From: Desulfurobacteriaceae bacterium
GTDB lineage: Bacteria; Aquificota; Aquificia; Desulfurobacteriales; Desulfurobacteriaceae
DNA length: 34,724 nt
Reading direction: 5' to 3'
Assembly (NCBI GenBank): GCA_027063785.1
Contig: JAMORC010000026.1
Coordinates: 1 to 34,724, forward strand
Shown: positions 24,708 through 32,955 of the stretch, piece after piece
Position numbering within the stretch: the stretch's first letter is position 1
Layout of the letters: the number at the start of each line of letters is the position of its first letter
Notes under the pieces: generated by a model
What the model was told of the DNA's origin: nothing
Databases searched by the model: none
Seen by the model: only the letters and a program-made list of their open reading frames with translations
Made by a program: the position numbers and the translations under genes

Positions 24708-26430
24708 AAGAGACACCGAACTTCTTCCTCTTATCCCTTACAAATTTCCGAATAGTCCTAATACCGTGGGCATTAAGGACGTCTTTCTTCTCTACCCACC
24801 CCCTCCTGGCCGTTCCAACTCCGAGCTTCATCATCCACATATGATCAACGTGATGGGAATCCGTGCTTATAACGAGCTTCACGCCGTACTTAACGGCCAT
24901 CCGACAGTGGGCATCCTTCAAGTCGAGCCTGTTGTAGTAGGAGTTAACTTCAAGAGCTGTTCCCGTCTCAGCAGCAGCTTTCATAATCTTCTCAAGATCC
25001 AAAGGATACCCTTCTCTTTGGCCAATAACCCTGCCGGTAGGATGGGCAACTGCATTAACATAAGGATTGTTTATCGCTTTCAGAATTCTTTCCGTGTTGT
25101 CCTGGGAAAACCGGGAATGAATCGCAGCAACGACGAAATCAAGCTGGGCAAGAATTTCATCGGAATAGTCAAGAGAACCGTCCGGAAGTATATCAACTTC
25201 CGTACCCTTAAGTATCTTTATTTTTCCCCTATATTTCTCGTTGAGTTTATCTATCTCGTAGTTACGCCTCTCAAGATCCTCCTCCGAAAGGCCATTAGCA
25301 ACCTTAAGGGACTTTGAGTGATCCGTTATAGCTATGTACTTATATCCGAATTCCAGAGCCTTTTTAACGTAATCTTCTATCGTAGAAGCTCCGTCAGACC
25401 AGTTAGAGTGAATGTGAAGATCCCCCCTTATATCACCATAACCGACAAGATCGGGAAGCCTGTGCTCCATTGCCGCCTCAATTTCTCCGGTATCCTCCCT
25501 AAGTTCCGGCGGAGGAGTATCCATCCCTAAAGCACTGTATATCTCCTCTTCCGTTCTTCCCGCAATCTTTTCCTCCCCCCTGAAAAGACCGTATTCACTG
25601 AGCTTATACCCCATCTTCAAGCAAATTGTCCTGAGATGTATGTTATGAGCCTTTGAACCGGTGAAATACTGAAGAGCAGAACCATAAGATTCAGGCTCAA
25701 TAACCCTTAAATCAACCTGCTCCCCTTCTTCAACTATTACCGTTGCTTTCTTCGTACCCTTCCAGAGTATTTCTTTAACGTTCGGCAGGTTAACAAACGC
25801 TTCTATTATTTCAAGATTCTTTCCCGTAGCAAGAATATCTATATCTCCGACTGTCTCCTTCATCCTCCTGGTGGAACCACAGACCGAAATCCTCTCAACA
25901 GCTGAATGTTCTTTTAACTGCTCAACAATTCTGTCAGCAATGAAAACTGCAACGCCGAGTAGTATCCTGCCACCTGCCTTTTCCATAAGTTCTATACCTT
26001 TTTTTATCTTCTCAACCTTCTTTAGACCAAAACCGGGAAGTTTTAGAAGATCCCCCCTCTCAATAGCCCTTTTAAGATCTTCAATGCTTCTTATCCCCAA
26101 CCTCTCATAAAGAAGCTTTACTGTTTTTGGCCCCACACCGGGTATATCAAGGAGAGTGAAAACCGTATCGGGTACCTGTTGCTTCAGCTTTTCAAATTCC
26201 TCGATTTTCCCGGTTCGCAAGAACTCGAGAATTTTCGCCTGAAGCCTCTGACCAATTCCGGGAAGCGAGGAAAGCTTTCCCTCCCTGGCGAGAACCTCAA
26301 TGTCTTCCGATAGATCCCTAATAAGTCGGGCTGCATTCCTATAAGCTCTTATATGATAAGGGTTATCTCCCATAAACTCCAGAATATCAGCCCACCTGTC
26401 AAAGATATCGGCCAGTTCCTTATTTTTCAT
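24706..26430 (-). CDS. polX: DNA polymerase X family protein with PHP domain
   Basis: Repair polymerase of the bacterial PolX type, 574 residues. The N-terminal part has helix-hairpin-helix motifs (SLPGIGQRL, DIPGVGPKTV, KLPGFGLKKV) and the nucleotidyltransferase motif CGSTRRMKETVGDIDIL with the metal-binding DxD. The C-terminal PHP domain (about 335-574) has GDLHIHSNWSDG, AITDHS, KGTEVDI, AAIHSRF and STDSHH, the metal ligands of a 3'-5' exonuclease/AP-endonuclease. Full length for the family. ATG at 26430 is preceded by GGGGGCGG. It is divergent from the thioesterase gene and shares a small promoter region. Confidence 0.96.
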   Translation of the reverse strand: MKNKELADIFDRWADILEFMGDNPYHIRAYRNAARLIRDLSEDIEVLAREGKLSSLPGIGQRLQAKILEFLRTGKIEEFEKLKQQVPDTVFTLLDIPGVGPKTVKLLYERLGIRSIEDLKRAIERGDLLKLPGFGLKKVEKIKKGIELMEKAGGRILLGVAVFIADRIVEQLKEHSAVERISVCGSTRRMKETVGDIDILATGKNLEIIEAFVNLPNVKEILWKGTKKATVIVEEGEQVDLRVIEPESYGSALQYFTGSKAHNIHLRTICLKMGYKLSEYGLFRGEEKIAGRTEEEIYSALGMDTPPPELREDTGEIEAAMEHRLPDLVGYGDIRGDLHIHSNWSDGASTIEDYVKKALEFGYKYIAITDHSKSLKVANGLSEEDLERRNYEIDKLNEKYRGKIKILKGTEVDILPDGSLDYSDEILAQLDFVVAAIHSRFSQDNTERILKAINNPYVNAVAHPTGRVIGQREGYPLDLEKIMKAAAETGTALEVNSYYNRLDLKDAHCRMAVKYGVKLVISTDSHHVDHMWMMKLGVGTARRGWVEKKDVLNAHGIRTIRKFVRDKRKKFGVS

Positions 26431-26457
26431 ACCGCCCCCGAAAACAGTGAATACTTC

Positions 26458-26464
26458 TATAATA
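26458..26464. promoter_or_regulatory. Overlapping divergent -10 elements (polX and thioesterase)
   Basis: TATAAT on the plus strand (26458-26463) overlaps TATTAT on the minus strand (26459-26464) in the 65-bp gap between polX and the thioesterase gene. Leaders of about 22-26 nt would result on both sides. No good -35 boxes are visible, so this is tentative. Confidence 0.35.
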
Positions 26465-26495
26465 ATACTTCATCAAAAGGTAAAGCAGGTGAAAG

Positions 26496-26909
26496 GTGAA
26501 GGACAGGGAGCTAAGACGGGACAACTACTGCTTTGTCTGCGGAACGGAAAACCCCCGTGGAATGAAGTTAAAGTTTGAGAAAAGAGGAAATGAAAGCTAC
26601 GCCCGGTTTTCCCTCCCAAAGTACTACCAGGGGTATGACGGAATTATCCACGGCGGAATTATCTCCCTTCTTCTCGATGAAGCAATGGCATACCTTCAGA
26701 AGCCGGAGGAAAGATTTCTAACAGGGAAAATAACCGTTAAGTTTCATACACCCCTAAAAGTAGAAGAAGAAGTAGAAGTAAGAGGATGGATAAAGGAAAA
26801 CCGAAAGAAACTAAAAGTAACTAGGGCTAAAATGGTAAGGGTTTCCGACGGGAAACTGATAGCAGAAGCAGAGGCTTTAATGTTTGTACTGTTAGAGGAG
26901 AAAGAATGA
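26496..26909 (+). CDS. Hotdog-fold thioesterase (PaaI-like)
   Basis: Probable acyl-CoA thioesterase of 137 residues. It carries the N-terminal CFVCGTENPRGM pattern found in a subgroup of this family, the hotdog signature GIIHGGIISLLLDEAMAY, and the strand TGKITVKFHTPLKV. The start is GTG, with AGGTG four bases upstream. It begins a five-gene run and overlaps the next gene by four bases (ATGA). The substrate cannot be told from sequence. Confidence 0.88.
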   Translation: MKDRELRRDNYCFVCGTENPRGMKLKFEKRGNESYARFSLPKYYQGYDGIIHGGIISLLLDEAMAYLQKPEERFLTGKITVKFHTPLKVEEEVEVRGWIKENRKKLKVTRAKMVRVSDGKLIAEAEALMFVLLEEKE

Positions 26910-27973
26910 GAAAGCTACTATTTCTTACCACAATACTCATTCCGGCAATCTCTTTCGGGCAGGAAGCAAGGGTCTTAGTTGAAGCCGCTTCCGTCTGGAA
27001 AGAACCTGGGAAAGAACTGATAGAAACGGTTAACAGAGGAGAAAACCTCCCTCTCAAGTCCATTTTAGGCTACTGGGGACTTGATGAGGAGGGTTGGATA
27101 AACCTTGATTACACCGACTATTTCTTCCCCGATTTTACGGAAACGGGAAAACTAAAGCTGAAAGTGGGAATAGTAACTGAAAACGACGAGCTACCGCAGG
27201 GGGCTGCCGTTATCGTAATCTCAGAAAGTGAAGATTACGTTATTGGCTTTTGGAGAGGAAAGGCAGTAAAAGTAAAAAAGGAAAATATCAGGGAAATCGA
27301 AGGTTTTTTTGGAATAGAAGTACTCAATAAGGACTGTCTGCTGAAAGGGGATAGAAAATCTTTAGAAGTTAGCGCCGGGAATGTCCTGTTAAAATCTCCG
27401 GACGGAAAGTTCATTTTTAACGGAGAACTCTTTAACGACATAACCCCGGTAGTAAAAGGAAAAATGGCAACGATTGAAGAGATATTAAAAAATCTTAATA
27501 GGTTAATAGACATATTTAACAGTGCAAAGCTTTCCTCCCCACTCGCAGAAAGACTCGGATATTACGCCAAGCTCCTCCCCGTATCCAGTGATGACTTAGA
27601 AGTAGTTAACACAGAAAACGGTAAAGGTATCCGTTTGAAGCTTAAGTACAAATTTTTCACTAAGGAAGGAGAACCAATTAAAGGAAGGAAAACCAGACTT
27701 TTCATGAAAAAGTCAAACTTCGAATTTTGGCGAAAATTGACAGAAGAACTTTTCAAATCAGGAGTAAACAAGTTCGTAGAGCTTGATATACTGAGAGCTG
27801 ACGGAAAAGGAAGTTTTGAGAAATGCGGTTTCGTTGCATCAAGCTACCATATTTTTAAAGAAGGTGGGTTAAAGAACTGGAAAGATTTCCTCGAAAACTC
27901 CGAATCGGATCTGAGCGAGGATCTCTGGTTTTTTGCAGATCAAGTCTACGAGAGGCTTGAAGATGGGAATTAA
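26906..27973 (+). CDS. Exported protein of unknown function, possible SH3-like N-terminal domain
   Basis: I do not recognise this 355-residue protein. Residues 1-18 form a short signal peptide (MRKLLFLTTILIPAISFG), without a lipobox Cys at the cleavage site, so a periplasmic location is likely. Residues 20-70 (ARVLVEAASVWKEPGKEL then ENLPLKSILGYWG and GWINLDYTDYF) resemble a bacterial SH3 domain: a short beta-rich module with repeated gaps and a final Trp-Ile/Val. The middle is beta-rich and the last 150 residues mixed helical, with a single Cys pair far apart (Cys115 and Cys302 approximately). It lies between a thioesterase and yggS, overlapping both, so it is co-expressed with them; no shared role is evident. 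Confidence 0.7.
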   Translation: MRKLLFLTTILIPAISFGQEARVLVEAASVWKEPGKELIETVNRGENLPLKSILGYWGLDEEGWINLDYTDYFFPDFTETGKLKLKVGIVTENDELPQGAAVIVISESEDYVIGFWRGKAVKVKKENIREIEGFFGIEVLNKDCLLKGDRKSLEVSAGNVLLKSPDGKFIFNGELFNDITPVVKGKMATIEEILKNLNRLIDIFNSAKLSSPLAERLGYYAKLLPVSSDDLEVVNTENGKGIRLKLKYKFFTKEGEPIKGRKTRLFMKKSNFEFWRKLTEELFKSGVNKFVELDILRADGKGSFEKCGFVASSYHIFKEGGLKNWKDFLENSESDLSEDLWFFADQVYERLEDGN

Positions 27974-28646
27974 GGAAAACGTCGAAAGGATCAAAGAAGA
28001 GATAAGAAAAAGCTGCGAACGGGTAGGAAGAAAGCCGGAGGAGGTTAAACTCCTGGCAGCCTCTAAAACAAGAAGCCCCGATGAGATAAGGGAAGCCTTT
28101 AGGGCGGGAATAAAACTGTTCGGAGAAAACAGGGTTCAAGAAGCAAGAGAAAAGATCCCCCAGCTTAAGGACCTTCCCATTGAATGGCACCTTATCGGTC
28201 ACCTTCAGACTAATAAAGTAAAGTATGCAGTTGAGCTTTTCAACGTTATAGAAACTGTAGACAGGAAAAAGCTGGTAGATGAACTCGTTAAAAGGCTAAA
28301 AGAAGAAAACCTTGAAATCTTTGTTGAAGTCAAGCTCTCTCCGGAAGAGACAAAACACGGGTGTAGTCAAGAAGACCTATTTTCCTTAGTAGAGTACATA
28401 CTGCAGTTTAAAAACCTTAAACTGAAAGGACTTATGACAGTTCCTCCCTACTTCGAAAACCCAGAAGAGGTAAGACCCTTCTTCAGAAAACTAAGAGAGC
28501 TAAGAGACAAACTTGAAAAGGAATTCAGCATCGAACTTCCCGAACTTTCGATGGGAATGTCCCACGACTTTAAAGTGGCCATAGAAGAAGGAGCCACAAT
28601 AGTAAGAATCGGAACAGCTATATTCGGCGAAAGGAGGTACAGATGA
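27963..28646 (+). CDS. yggS: YggS/PROSC-family PLP homeostasis protein
   Basis: Pyridoxal phosphate-binding protein that buffers PLP and affects amino-acid metabolism; no catalytic reaction is established for the family. The 227 residues form an alanine-racemase-like barrel: the PLP lysine in LLAASKTR, the FGENRVQEA motif, WHLIGHLQTNK, and GLMTVPPY and SMGMSHDF near the C-terminus. The ATG at 27963 was chosen because the family begins at about this point and GAGAGG lies upstream; it overlaps the previous gene by 11 bp. Its stop overlaps the aroB' ATG by four bases. In many bacteria yggS sits in the division cluster; here it does not. Confidence 0.95.
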   Translation: MGIKENVERIKEEIRKSCERVGRKPEEVKLLAASKTRSPDEIREAFRAGIKLFGENRVQEAREKIPQLKDLPIEWHLIGHLQTNKVKYAVELFNVIETVDRKKLVDELVKRLKEENLEIFVEVKLSPEETKHGCSQEDLFSLVEYILQFKNLKLKGLMTVPPYFENPEEVRPFFRKLRELRDKLEKEFSIELPELSMGMSHDFKVAIEEGATIVRIGTAIFGERRYR

Positions 28647-29647
28647 AAAAGGAGCTAATAGTTTATGTGAAAGATCCTTCAAACAAAAAAGTTGTAACCG
28701 CGGCCTTAGAATCCGGGGTTTCTGCTATTCTTCTTGAAAAGCCCGAGAGTAAGAAGGTCAAGCAGCTGGCAAAGGTTAAAACAATAGCACCGGACGGTGA
28801 CTATAAGCTCGGAGAGGAATTTGTAATTGTCGAAATAAAGGGAAAAGAAGACGAGGAAAGGGCTGCGGAACTACTGAAACAGGGAAAGAAGGTAATAGTG
28901 AAAACAACAGACTGGACGATCATCCCGCTCGAAAACCTCTTGGCCCAGGGAGATAACGTTTACGCTTGGACAAGGAACGCTGAAGAGGCAAAAACGGCGA
29001 TAACAATACTTGAAAAGGGTGTCAAAGGAGTAGTTCTCGACACGGAAGATGTGAATGAAATCAAAGCAGCGGGAGCCGAGATTAACCTATCCGGTGAAAA
29101 GCTTAAGCTCGAAACTGCAAAGATCAAAAGAGTTAAGCCGATAGGCATGTGTGACAGGGTATGTATTGATACCTGCTCAAACATGGTAAGAGGAGAAGGT
29201 GCTCTGGTGGGTAATTCCTCTGCCGGTATGTTCTTGGTTCACGCAGAAACGGAATCAAACCCTTACGTCGCAGCAAGGCCGTTTAGAGTAAATGCCGGTG
29301 CAGTACACATGTATGTGAGACTTCCCGGAGGGAAGACCAAGTACCTGGCAGAAATAGAAAGCGGAGACGAAGTCATGATATACAACTACAAGGGAGAAGG
29401 GAGAATCGCTTATGTCGGGAGAGCAAAAGTAGAAAAGAGACCAATGCTCCTCATTGAAGCCGAAACGGCTGACGGAAAAAAAGTATCGGCAATACTTCAA
29501 AACGCAGAAACTATACGGCTCACTACTCCTGAGGGGAATCCTATATCAGTAGTCGAGCTGAAAGAAGGAGATGAAGTACTCGTCTACACCGAAGAACCCG
29601 GAAGGCACTTCGGAATGAAGGTAAAGGAAAGTATAGTCGAAAAGTAG
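28643..29647 (+). CDS. aroB': 3-dehydroquinate synthase II (archaeal type)
   Basis: Enzyme of the alternative entry to aromatic amino-acid synthesis known from methanogens, which converts 2-amino-3,7-dideoxy-D-threo-hept-6-ulosonate to 3-dehydroquinate using NAD. The 334 residues carry the family hallmark [14 protein letters not shown] followed by [19 protein letters not shown], plus [19 protein letters not shown] and a C-terminal [10 protein letters not shown]. It is unrelated to the usual AroB. A family member in a bacterium implies that the aldolase (AroA'-type) step is also present elsewhere. Tightly coupled to yggS upstream. Confidence 0.93.
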   Translation: MKKELIVYVKDPSNKKVVTAALESGVSAILLEKPESKKVKQLAKVKTIAPDGDYKLGEEFVIVEIKGKEDEERAAELLKQGKKVIVKTTDWTIIPLENLLAQGDNVYAWTRNAEEAKTAITILEKGVKGVVLDTEDVNEIKAAGAEINLSGEKLKLETAKIKRVKPIGMCDRVCIDTCSNMVRGEGALVGNSSAGMFLVHAETESNPYVAARPFRVNAGAVHMYVRLPGGKTKYLAEIESGDEVMIYNYKGEGRIAYVGRAKVEKRPMLLIEAETADGKKVSAILQNAETIRLTTPEGNPISVVELKEGDEVLVYTEEPGRHFGMKVKESIVEK

Positions 29648-29657
29648 GAGGGGAACG

Positions 29658-29966
29658 GTGGAGGAGTTCTTTAAAGAGCTTATGGCAGATGCCCTCGGGA
29701 AAAATCCCGAGGAACTTTCGGAAATACTCGGCGAACCGGATAAAATCTGTGACATTTTTGTACAGAGAATATATATGGACGATTCTATGAAACACTTTGA
29801 GTGGGGAGTTTCCGTAATCAGGTTTCACGGGGATGAACTTATTGAATCTGAAACTTACGCAGTTTTCCACAGCTGGAAGCTTGCAAGGAAATACGCAAAC
29901 CGGCTTAAGGAGTTTTTCAGTGAACAGGGATATGAAACCCACTTGAAAGGAGAAGTCGGAGAATAG
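29658..29966 (+). CDS. Small conserved-looking protein of unknown function
   Basis: A soluble 102-residue acidic protein that I do not recognise. It starts at GTG with AGGAGGGG six bases upstream and lies ten bases after aroB'. The N-terminus is helical (EEFFKELMADALG), with central beta stretches (FEWGVSVIRFHGDELI) and a helix LARKYANRLKEFFSEQG. No cysteine clusters or membrane segments. It appears to be the last gene of the thioesterase-to-aroB' run. The strong ribosome-binding site and clean frame argue it is real. Confidence 0.7.
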   Translation: MEEFFKELMADALGKNPEELSEILGEPDKICDIFVQRIYMDDSMKHFEWGVSVIRFHGDELIESETYAVFHSWKLARKYANRLKEFFSEQGYETHLKGEVGE

Positions 29967-30082
29967 GCAGTTCTGCACTAAAAACTTGATAGTCTCCGTT
30001 ATCAGCTTTTGCGGAAACCGGAACTTTTAAGGAATTTCGGGAGAATAAAAGCCGGAAAATCAGGCTCGGGTTAAGACTGCGT

Positions 30083-30109
30083 TTCACAACATCAAAGTTC
30101 AGATAAAAT
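30083..30109 (+). promoter_or_regulatory. Promoter candidate for hldD
   Basis: TTCACA (30083-30088) and TAAAAT (30104-30109) are separated by 15 bp (or TTTCAC with 16 bp). The expected start would be about 25 nt before the hldD ATG, whose GGAGG site lies four bases upstream. The rest of the 173-bp gap after 29966 shows only short imperfect repeats and no gene. Confidence 0.45.
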
Positions 30110-30139
30110 TACCCGACAAATGCTACTACCGGAGGCAGT

Positions 30140-31084
30140 ATGAAAGTCCTTGTTACGGGAGGCGCCGGCTTCATCGGCTCCAACCTTACCCTCGAGCTTC
30201 AAAAACGCTTCCCAAAATGGGAAATCGTCGTCCTTGATGACTTTTCATCAGGAGACTTCAGGAACCTAATTGATTTCAAAGGGGAAATCATAACCGGCTC
30301 AATTACGGACAAAGACACTATTGATAAGCTCAGGAAAAGAAGTTTCAACGCCATATTCCACCAAGCAGCAAACGTAAACACAACGGACTCAGACCAAAGA
30401 AGAATGATGGAAATAAACTGCGAAGCCTTTAAGGATATCCTAAACATCGCAAGGGAGTCAAAAGCTCCGGTCATTTACGCTTCATCAGCAGCAGTATACG
30501 GGAACACTAAACCTCCAATGAAAGTAAACGGGGAAGTGAAACCGGAGAACATTTACGGGTTTTCGAAACTCTCTATGGACTACTATGCCTATAAGTTTAT
30601 GGACGAAAACCCCGAAATCCCCGTAGTTGGCCTTAGGTATTTCAACGTTTACGGTCCAAGGGAACAGCACAAAGGGAAAATGGCCAGCATGATCCTCCAA
30701 CTCACTGTTCAAATTCTTAAGGGAAAAAAACCAAGACTCTTTAAATGGGGAGAACAAAGAAGGGATTTTGTCCACGTTTTCGACTGCGTCGAGGCAAACA
30801 TAAAAGCTTTTGAGTCAGGAAAAAGCGGCATAGTAAACGTAGGAACCGGAAAGGCAAGGAGCTTCAATGAAGTCGTTGAGCTGATAAAGAAAAGCCTCCA
30901 GGTTGAAGTAGAAGTTGAGTACTTCGACAACCCTTACGATTTTTACCAAAACTACACGGAAGCCGACCTAACAGAAACGGTAAAACTTCTTAACTGGCAC
31001 CCCGGCATACAGATCGAGGAAGGCATCCCATCCTACGTAGAATGGATAAAGGAAAATGTCAATTGGGAGAAGCTACCCTATTAA
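30140..31084 (+). CDS. hldD: ADP-L-glycero-D-manno-heptose 6-epimerase
   Basis: Short-chain dehydrogenase/reductase-type epimerase that makes the ADP-heptose used in lipopolysaccharide inner core. The 314 residues have the NAD(P)-binding GGAGFIGSN (7-15), ASSAAVYG, the YGFSK catalytic Tyr/Lys motif, and the strongly diagnostic FNVYGPREQHKGKMASM, nearly the HldD consensus. RRDFVHVFDCV and NVGTGKARSFNEVV also match. This gene supports a Gram-negative envelope. Other heptose genes (gmhA, hldE) are not adjacent. A hairpin follows the stop. Confidence 0.93.
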   Translation: MKVLVTGGAGFIGSNLTLELQKRFPKWEIVVLDDFSSGDFRNLIDFKGEIITGSITDKDTIDKLRKRSFNAIFHQAANVNTTDSDQRRMMEINCEAFKDILNIARESKAPVIYASSAAVYGNTKPPMKVNGEVKPENIYGFSKLSMDYYAYKFMDENPEIPVVGLRYFNVYGPREQHKGKMASMILQLTVQILKGKKPRLFKWGEQRRDFVHVFDCVEANIKAFESGKSGIVNVGTGKARSFNEVVELIKKSLQVEVEVEYFDNPYDFYQNYTEADLTETVKLLNWHPGIQIEEGIPSYVEWIKENVNWEKLPY

Positions 31085-31087
31085 AGT

Positions 31088-31105
31088 CCGGAGCCTCCGC
31101 TCCGG
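31088..31105 (+). terminator. Hairpin after hldD, weak terminator candidate
   Basis: A 7-bp stem CCGGAGC / GCTCCGG with a CTCC loop lies four bases after the hldD stop. It is followed by GCTATTCCACTATTT, which is only moderately T-rich, so termination is uncertain. Confidence 0.45.
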
Positions 31106-31191
31106 GCTATTCCACTATTTCTAATCCCGGTTAAATCGAGTTATTTTTATGGCCATGCTGACATAAACCAGCATTTCTTAAAAAGCTTTGA

Positions 31192-31197
31192 TATACT
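31192..31197 (+). promoter_or_regulatory. -10 candidate for the PEBP/beta-CASP genes
   Basis: TATACT reads toward the PEBP-family gene with a leader of about 22 nt and a GAGG ribosome-binding site before the ATG. No -35 is clear at 16-18 bp upstream. Confidence 0.35.
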
Positions 31198-31225
31198 GAA
31201 AGTGTAACCCTTTTGCGAGGACAAA

Positions 31226-31684
31226 ATGAGAATATTCAGCCCGGTTTTCGGAAACGGGGAGTTCATTTCCGTCAAGTACACCTGCGACGGCATGGACATA
31301 TCACCGCCGCTTTTATTCTTAGAAGTTCCGGAAAGCGTTAAAAGCTTTGCACTGCTGGTTGACGATCCCGATGCTCCCACGGGCGTTTTCACCCACTGGA
31401 TTATCTACGACATACCCGGGGAATTTGAAGGACTACCGGAGGATATCCCTCCAGCTCCGGAACTTGAATACGGCATAAAACAGGGAGTAAACAGTTTCGG
31501 CCGAATCGGATACGGAGGCCCCTGCCCGCCCCCCGGAAAACCTCACAGGTACTTCTTCGTCCTGTTCGGGCTTGACGTCCCCAACCTCGGAATACCTGCC
31601 GGTGCCGACAAAGCAACGTTCCTTGAAGCCATAGAAGGACATGTTGTTGCCCAAGACGAGCTTGTAGGTCTATACGGCAGATAA
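31226..31684 (+). CDS. PEBP-family protein (YbhB/YbcL type)
   Basis: Phosphatidylethanolamine-binding-protein-like cytoplasmic protein of 152 residues, the usual bacterial length. Visible signatures are the N-terminal ISVKYTCDGMDISPPL, the ligand-pocket DDPDAPTGVFTHW, and GGPCPPPGKPHRYFFVLF. The bacterial members have no clear biochemical role; archaeal and E. coli homologs are described mainly by structure. It is 14 bp ahead of the beta-CASP gene and probably co-transcribed with it. Confidence 0.93.
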   Translation: MRIFSPVFGNGEFISVKYTCDGMDISPPLLFLEVPESVKSFALLVDDPDAPTGVFTHWIIYDIPGEFEGLPEDIPPAPELEYGIKQGVNSFGRIGYGGPCPPPGKPHRYFFVLFGLDVPNLGIPAGADKATFLEAIEGHVVAQDELVGLYGR

Positions 31685-31698
31685 TAAATTTCTGGCCT

Positions 31699-32955
31699 AT
31701 GGAAAACCTCTTTATACCCATAGGCGGCGGAAACGAAATAGGGGCAAGCTGTTACCTCTACATTGTCGGCGGAACAAGACTTATCATAGACTCCGGGATA
31801 AGGTTTGACAGGGAACCTTTCCCGGATTTTGATCTTTTAAAAAGCATAGCTTCCGAAGTAGATGCCATTCTGGTAACCCATGCCCATATTGATCACTGCG
31901 GAAGCATTCACGTGCTTTCAAACCTGTACCCGGAAGCTCCCATATACGCTACCAACGAAACTGTTCAGCTCCTCTCCCTGATGGTTGAAGACGCCATAAA
32001 GGTTAGACACATAAAGGAGAGGAACTCCCCCCAAGAGTGGAAGGAATACAAGCTTCTCGATAAAGCTCTAACAAAAGTTGAAAGGAGGGAGTTTTTTGAT
32101 TCTATAAAGGTCGGTGACGTTGAAATACAGTTTTTTCCCTCAGGACATATAATGGGAGCTTCCTCAATAAAGATCTCCTACGATGATTCCTCGTCGCTCT
32201 TTCACACCGGAGACATCTCCCTTTCACCTCAGAGAACGGTCGGCAGAGCAGAAATACCGGATGAATCGGTAGATTTCCTCGTTTCCGAAAGCACCTACCT
32301 TTCAAGTAGCAGGAAAAAATCCAGAGAGGAAGCCGAGGAAGAATTCTTCTCAGCACTCAGGAACGTTTTTGAAAAAAAAGGAAAAGTCTTAATACCCGTT
32401 TTTGCTCTCGGAAGGGCACAGGAGATTATCTCCCTCATGACTGAGGGGATGAAAGAGGGCAAAATACCGCCTGTCACAGTGTATGTTGACGGACTTGCAA
32501 GAGAAGTCACCAATATTTACGAAAACTTCCTTCGCAGGAAGCTCTTTAATTTTTACGTTCAGCCTGCCCCGACTTACGAAGGAATTTCCTTTGAAGAAGC
32601 TTGCGAGGAAAATTTAAGGGAAGCCGACTGTATAATAGCAACCTCCGGAATGCTTATGGAAGGAACTCCTTCCTACATCTACGCCAAACTCCTCTCGAAA
32701 GACCCGAGAAGTGCCATACTCTTTAGCGGTTACTTGGTTGAGGAAAGCTTCGGTTACAGGTTGTTAAGGGAAAAGGAACTTCTAAAAAGCTTTAAGTGCA
32801 AAATCGAAAGCCATCACTTTTCCGCCCACTCAGACAGAAGCGAACTTCTCTCCATAGTAGAGAAGCTCTCTCCCCGGAAAAATGTCTTCATTCACGGCTT
32901 CCCGGGAGAAAACTTCAAAGACCACGCCTTTAACAGGGAGGTTGTAAGGTTTTGA
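31699..32955 (+). CDS. Beta-CASP metallo-beta-lactamase-fold RNA nuclease (CPSF-like)
   Basis: Predicted ribonuclease of 418 residues. The metallo-beta-lactamase motifs are all present: motif 1 (Asp in IIDSGI), motif 2 HAHIDHCG, motif 3 SGHIMGAS and motif 4 FHTGDIS. The beta-CASP insertion has PVFALGRAQEI, and motifs A-C are visible as SEST, HHFSAHSDR and FIHGFPGE. No KH domain precedes the core, unlike many archaeal CPSF1 proteins, so it is closer to the short bacterial/archaeal YSH1-like enzymes than to RNase J. No Shine-Dalgarno precedes the ATG; it may depend on readthrough from the PEBP gene 14 bp upstream. Its stop overlaps the TTG start of the next gene. Confidence 0.93.
   Translation: MENLFIPIGGGNEIGASCYLYIVGGTRLIIDSGIRFDREPFPDFDLLKSIASEVDAILVTHAHIDHCGSIHVLSNLYPEAPIYATNETVQLLSLMVEDAIKVRHIKERNSPQEWKEYKLLDKALTKVERREFFDSIKVGDVEIQFFPSGHIMGASSIKISYDDSSSLFHTGDISLSPQRTVGRAEIPDESVDFLVSESTYLSSSRKKSREEAEEEFFSALRNVFEKKGKVLIPVFALGRAQEIISLMTEGMKEGKIPPVTVYVDGLAREVTNIYENFLRRKLFNFYVQPAPTYEGISFEEACEENLREADCIIATSGMLMEGTPSYIYAKLLSKDPRSAILFSGYLVEESFGYRLLREKELLKSFKCKIESHHFSAHSDRSELLSIVEKLSPRKNVFIHGFPGENFKDHAFNREVVRF

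Noticed and set aside
29967-30080. Imperfect repeats with CCGGAA/TTCCGG-like pieces, possible RNA structure or terminator
   Set aside because: No stable stem with a T-tract or known riboswitch pattern could be built by eye.
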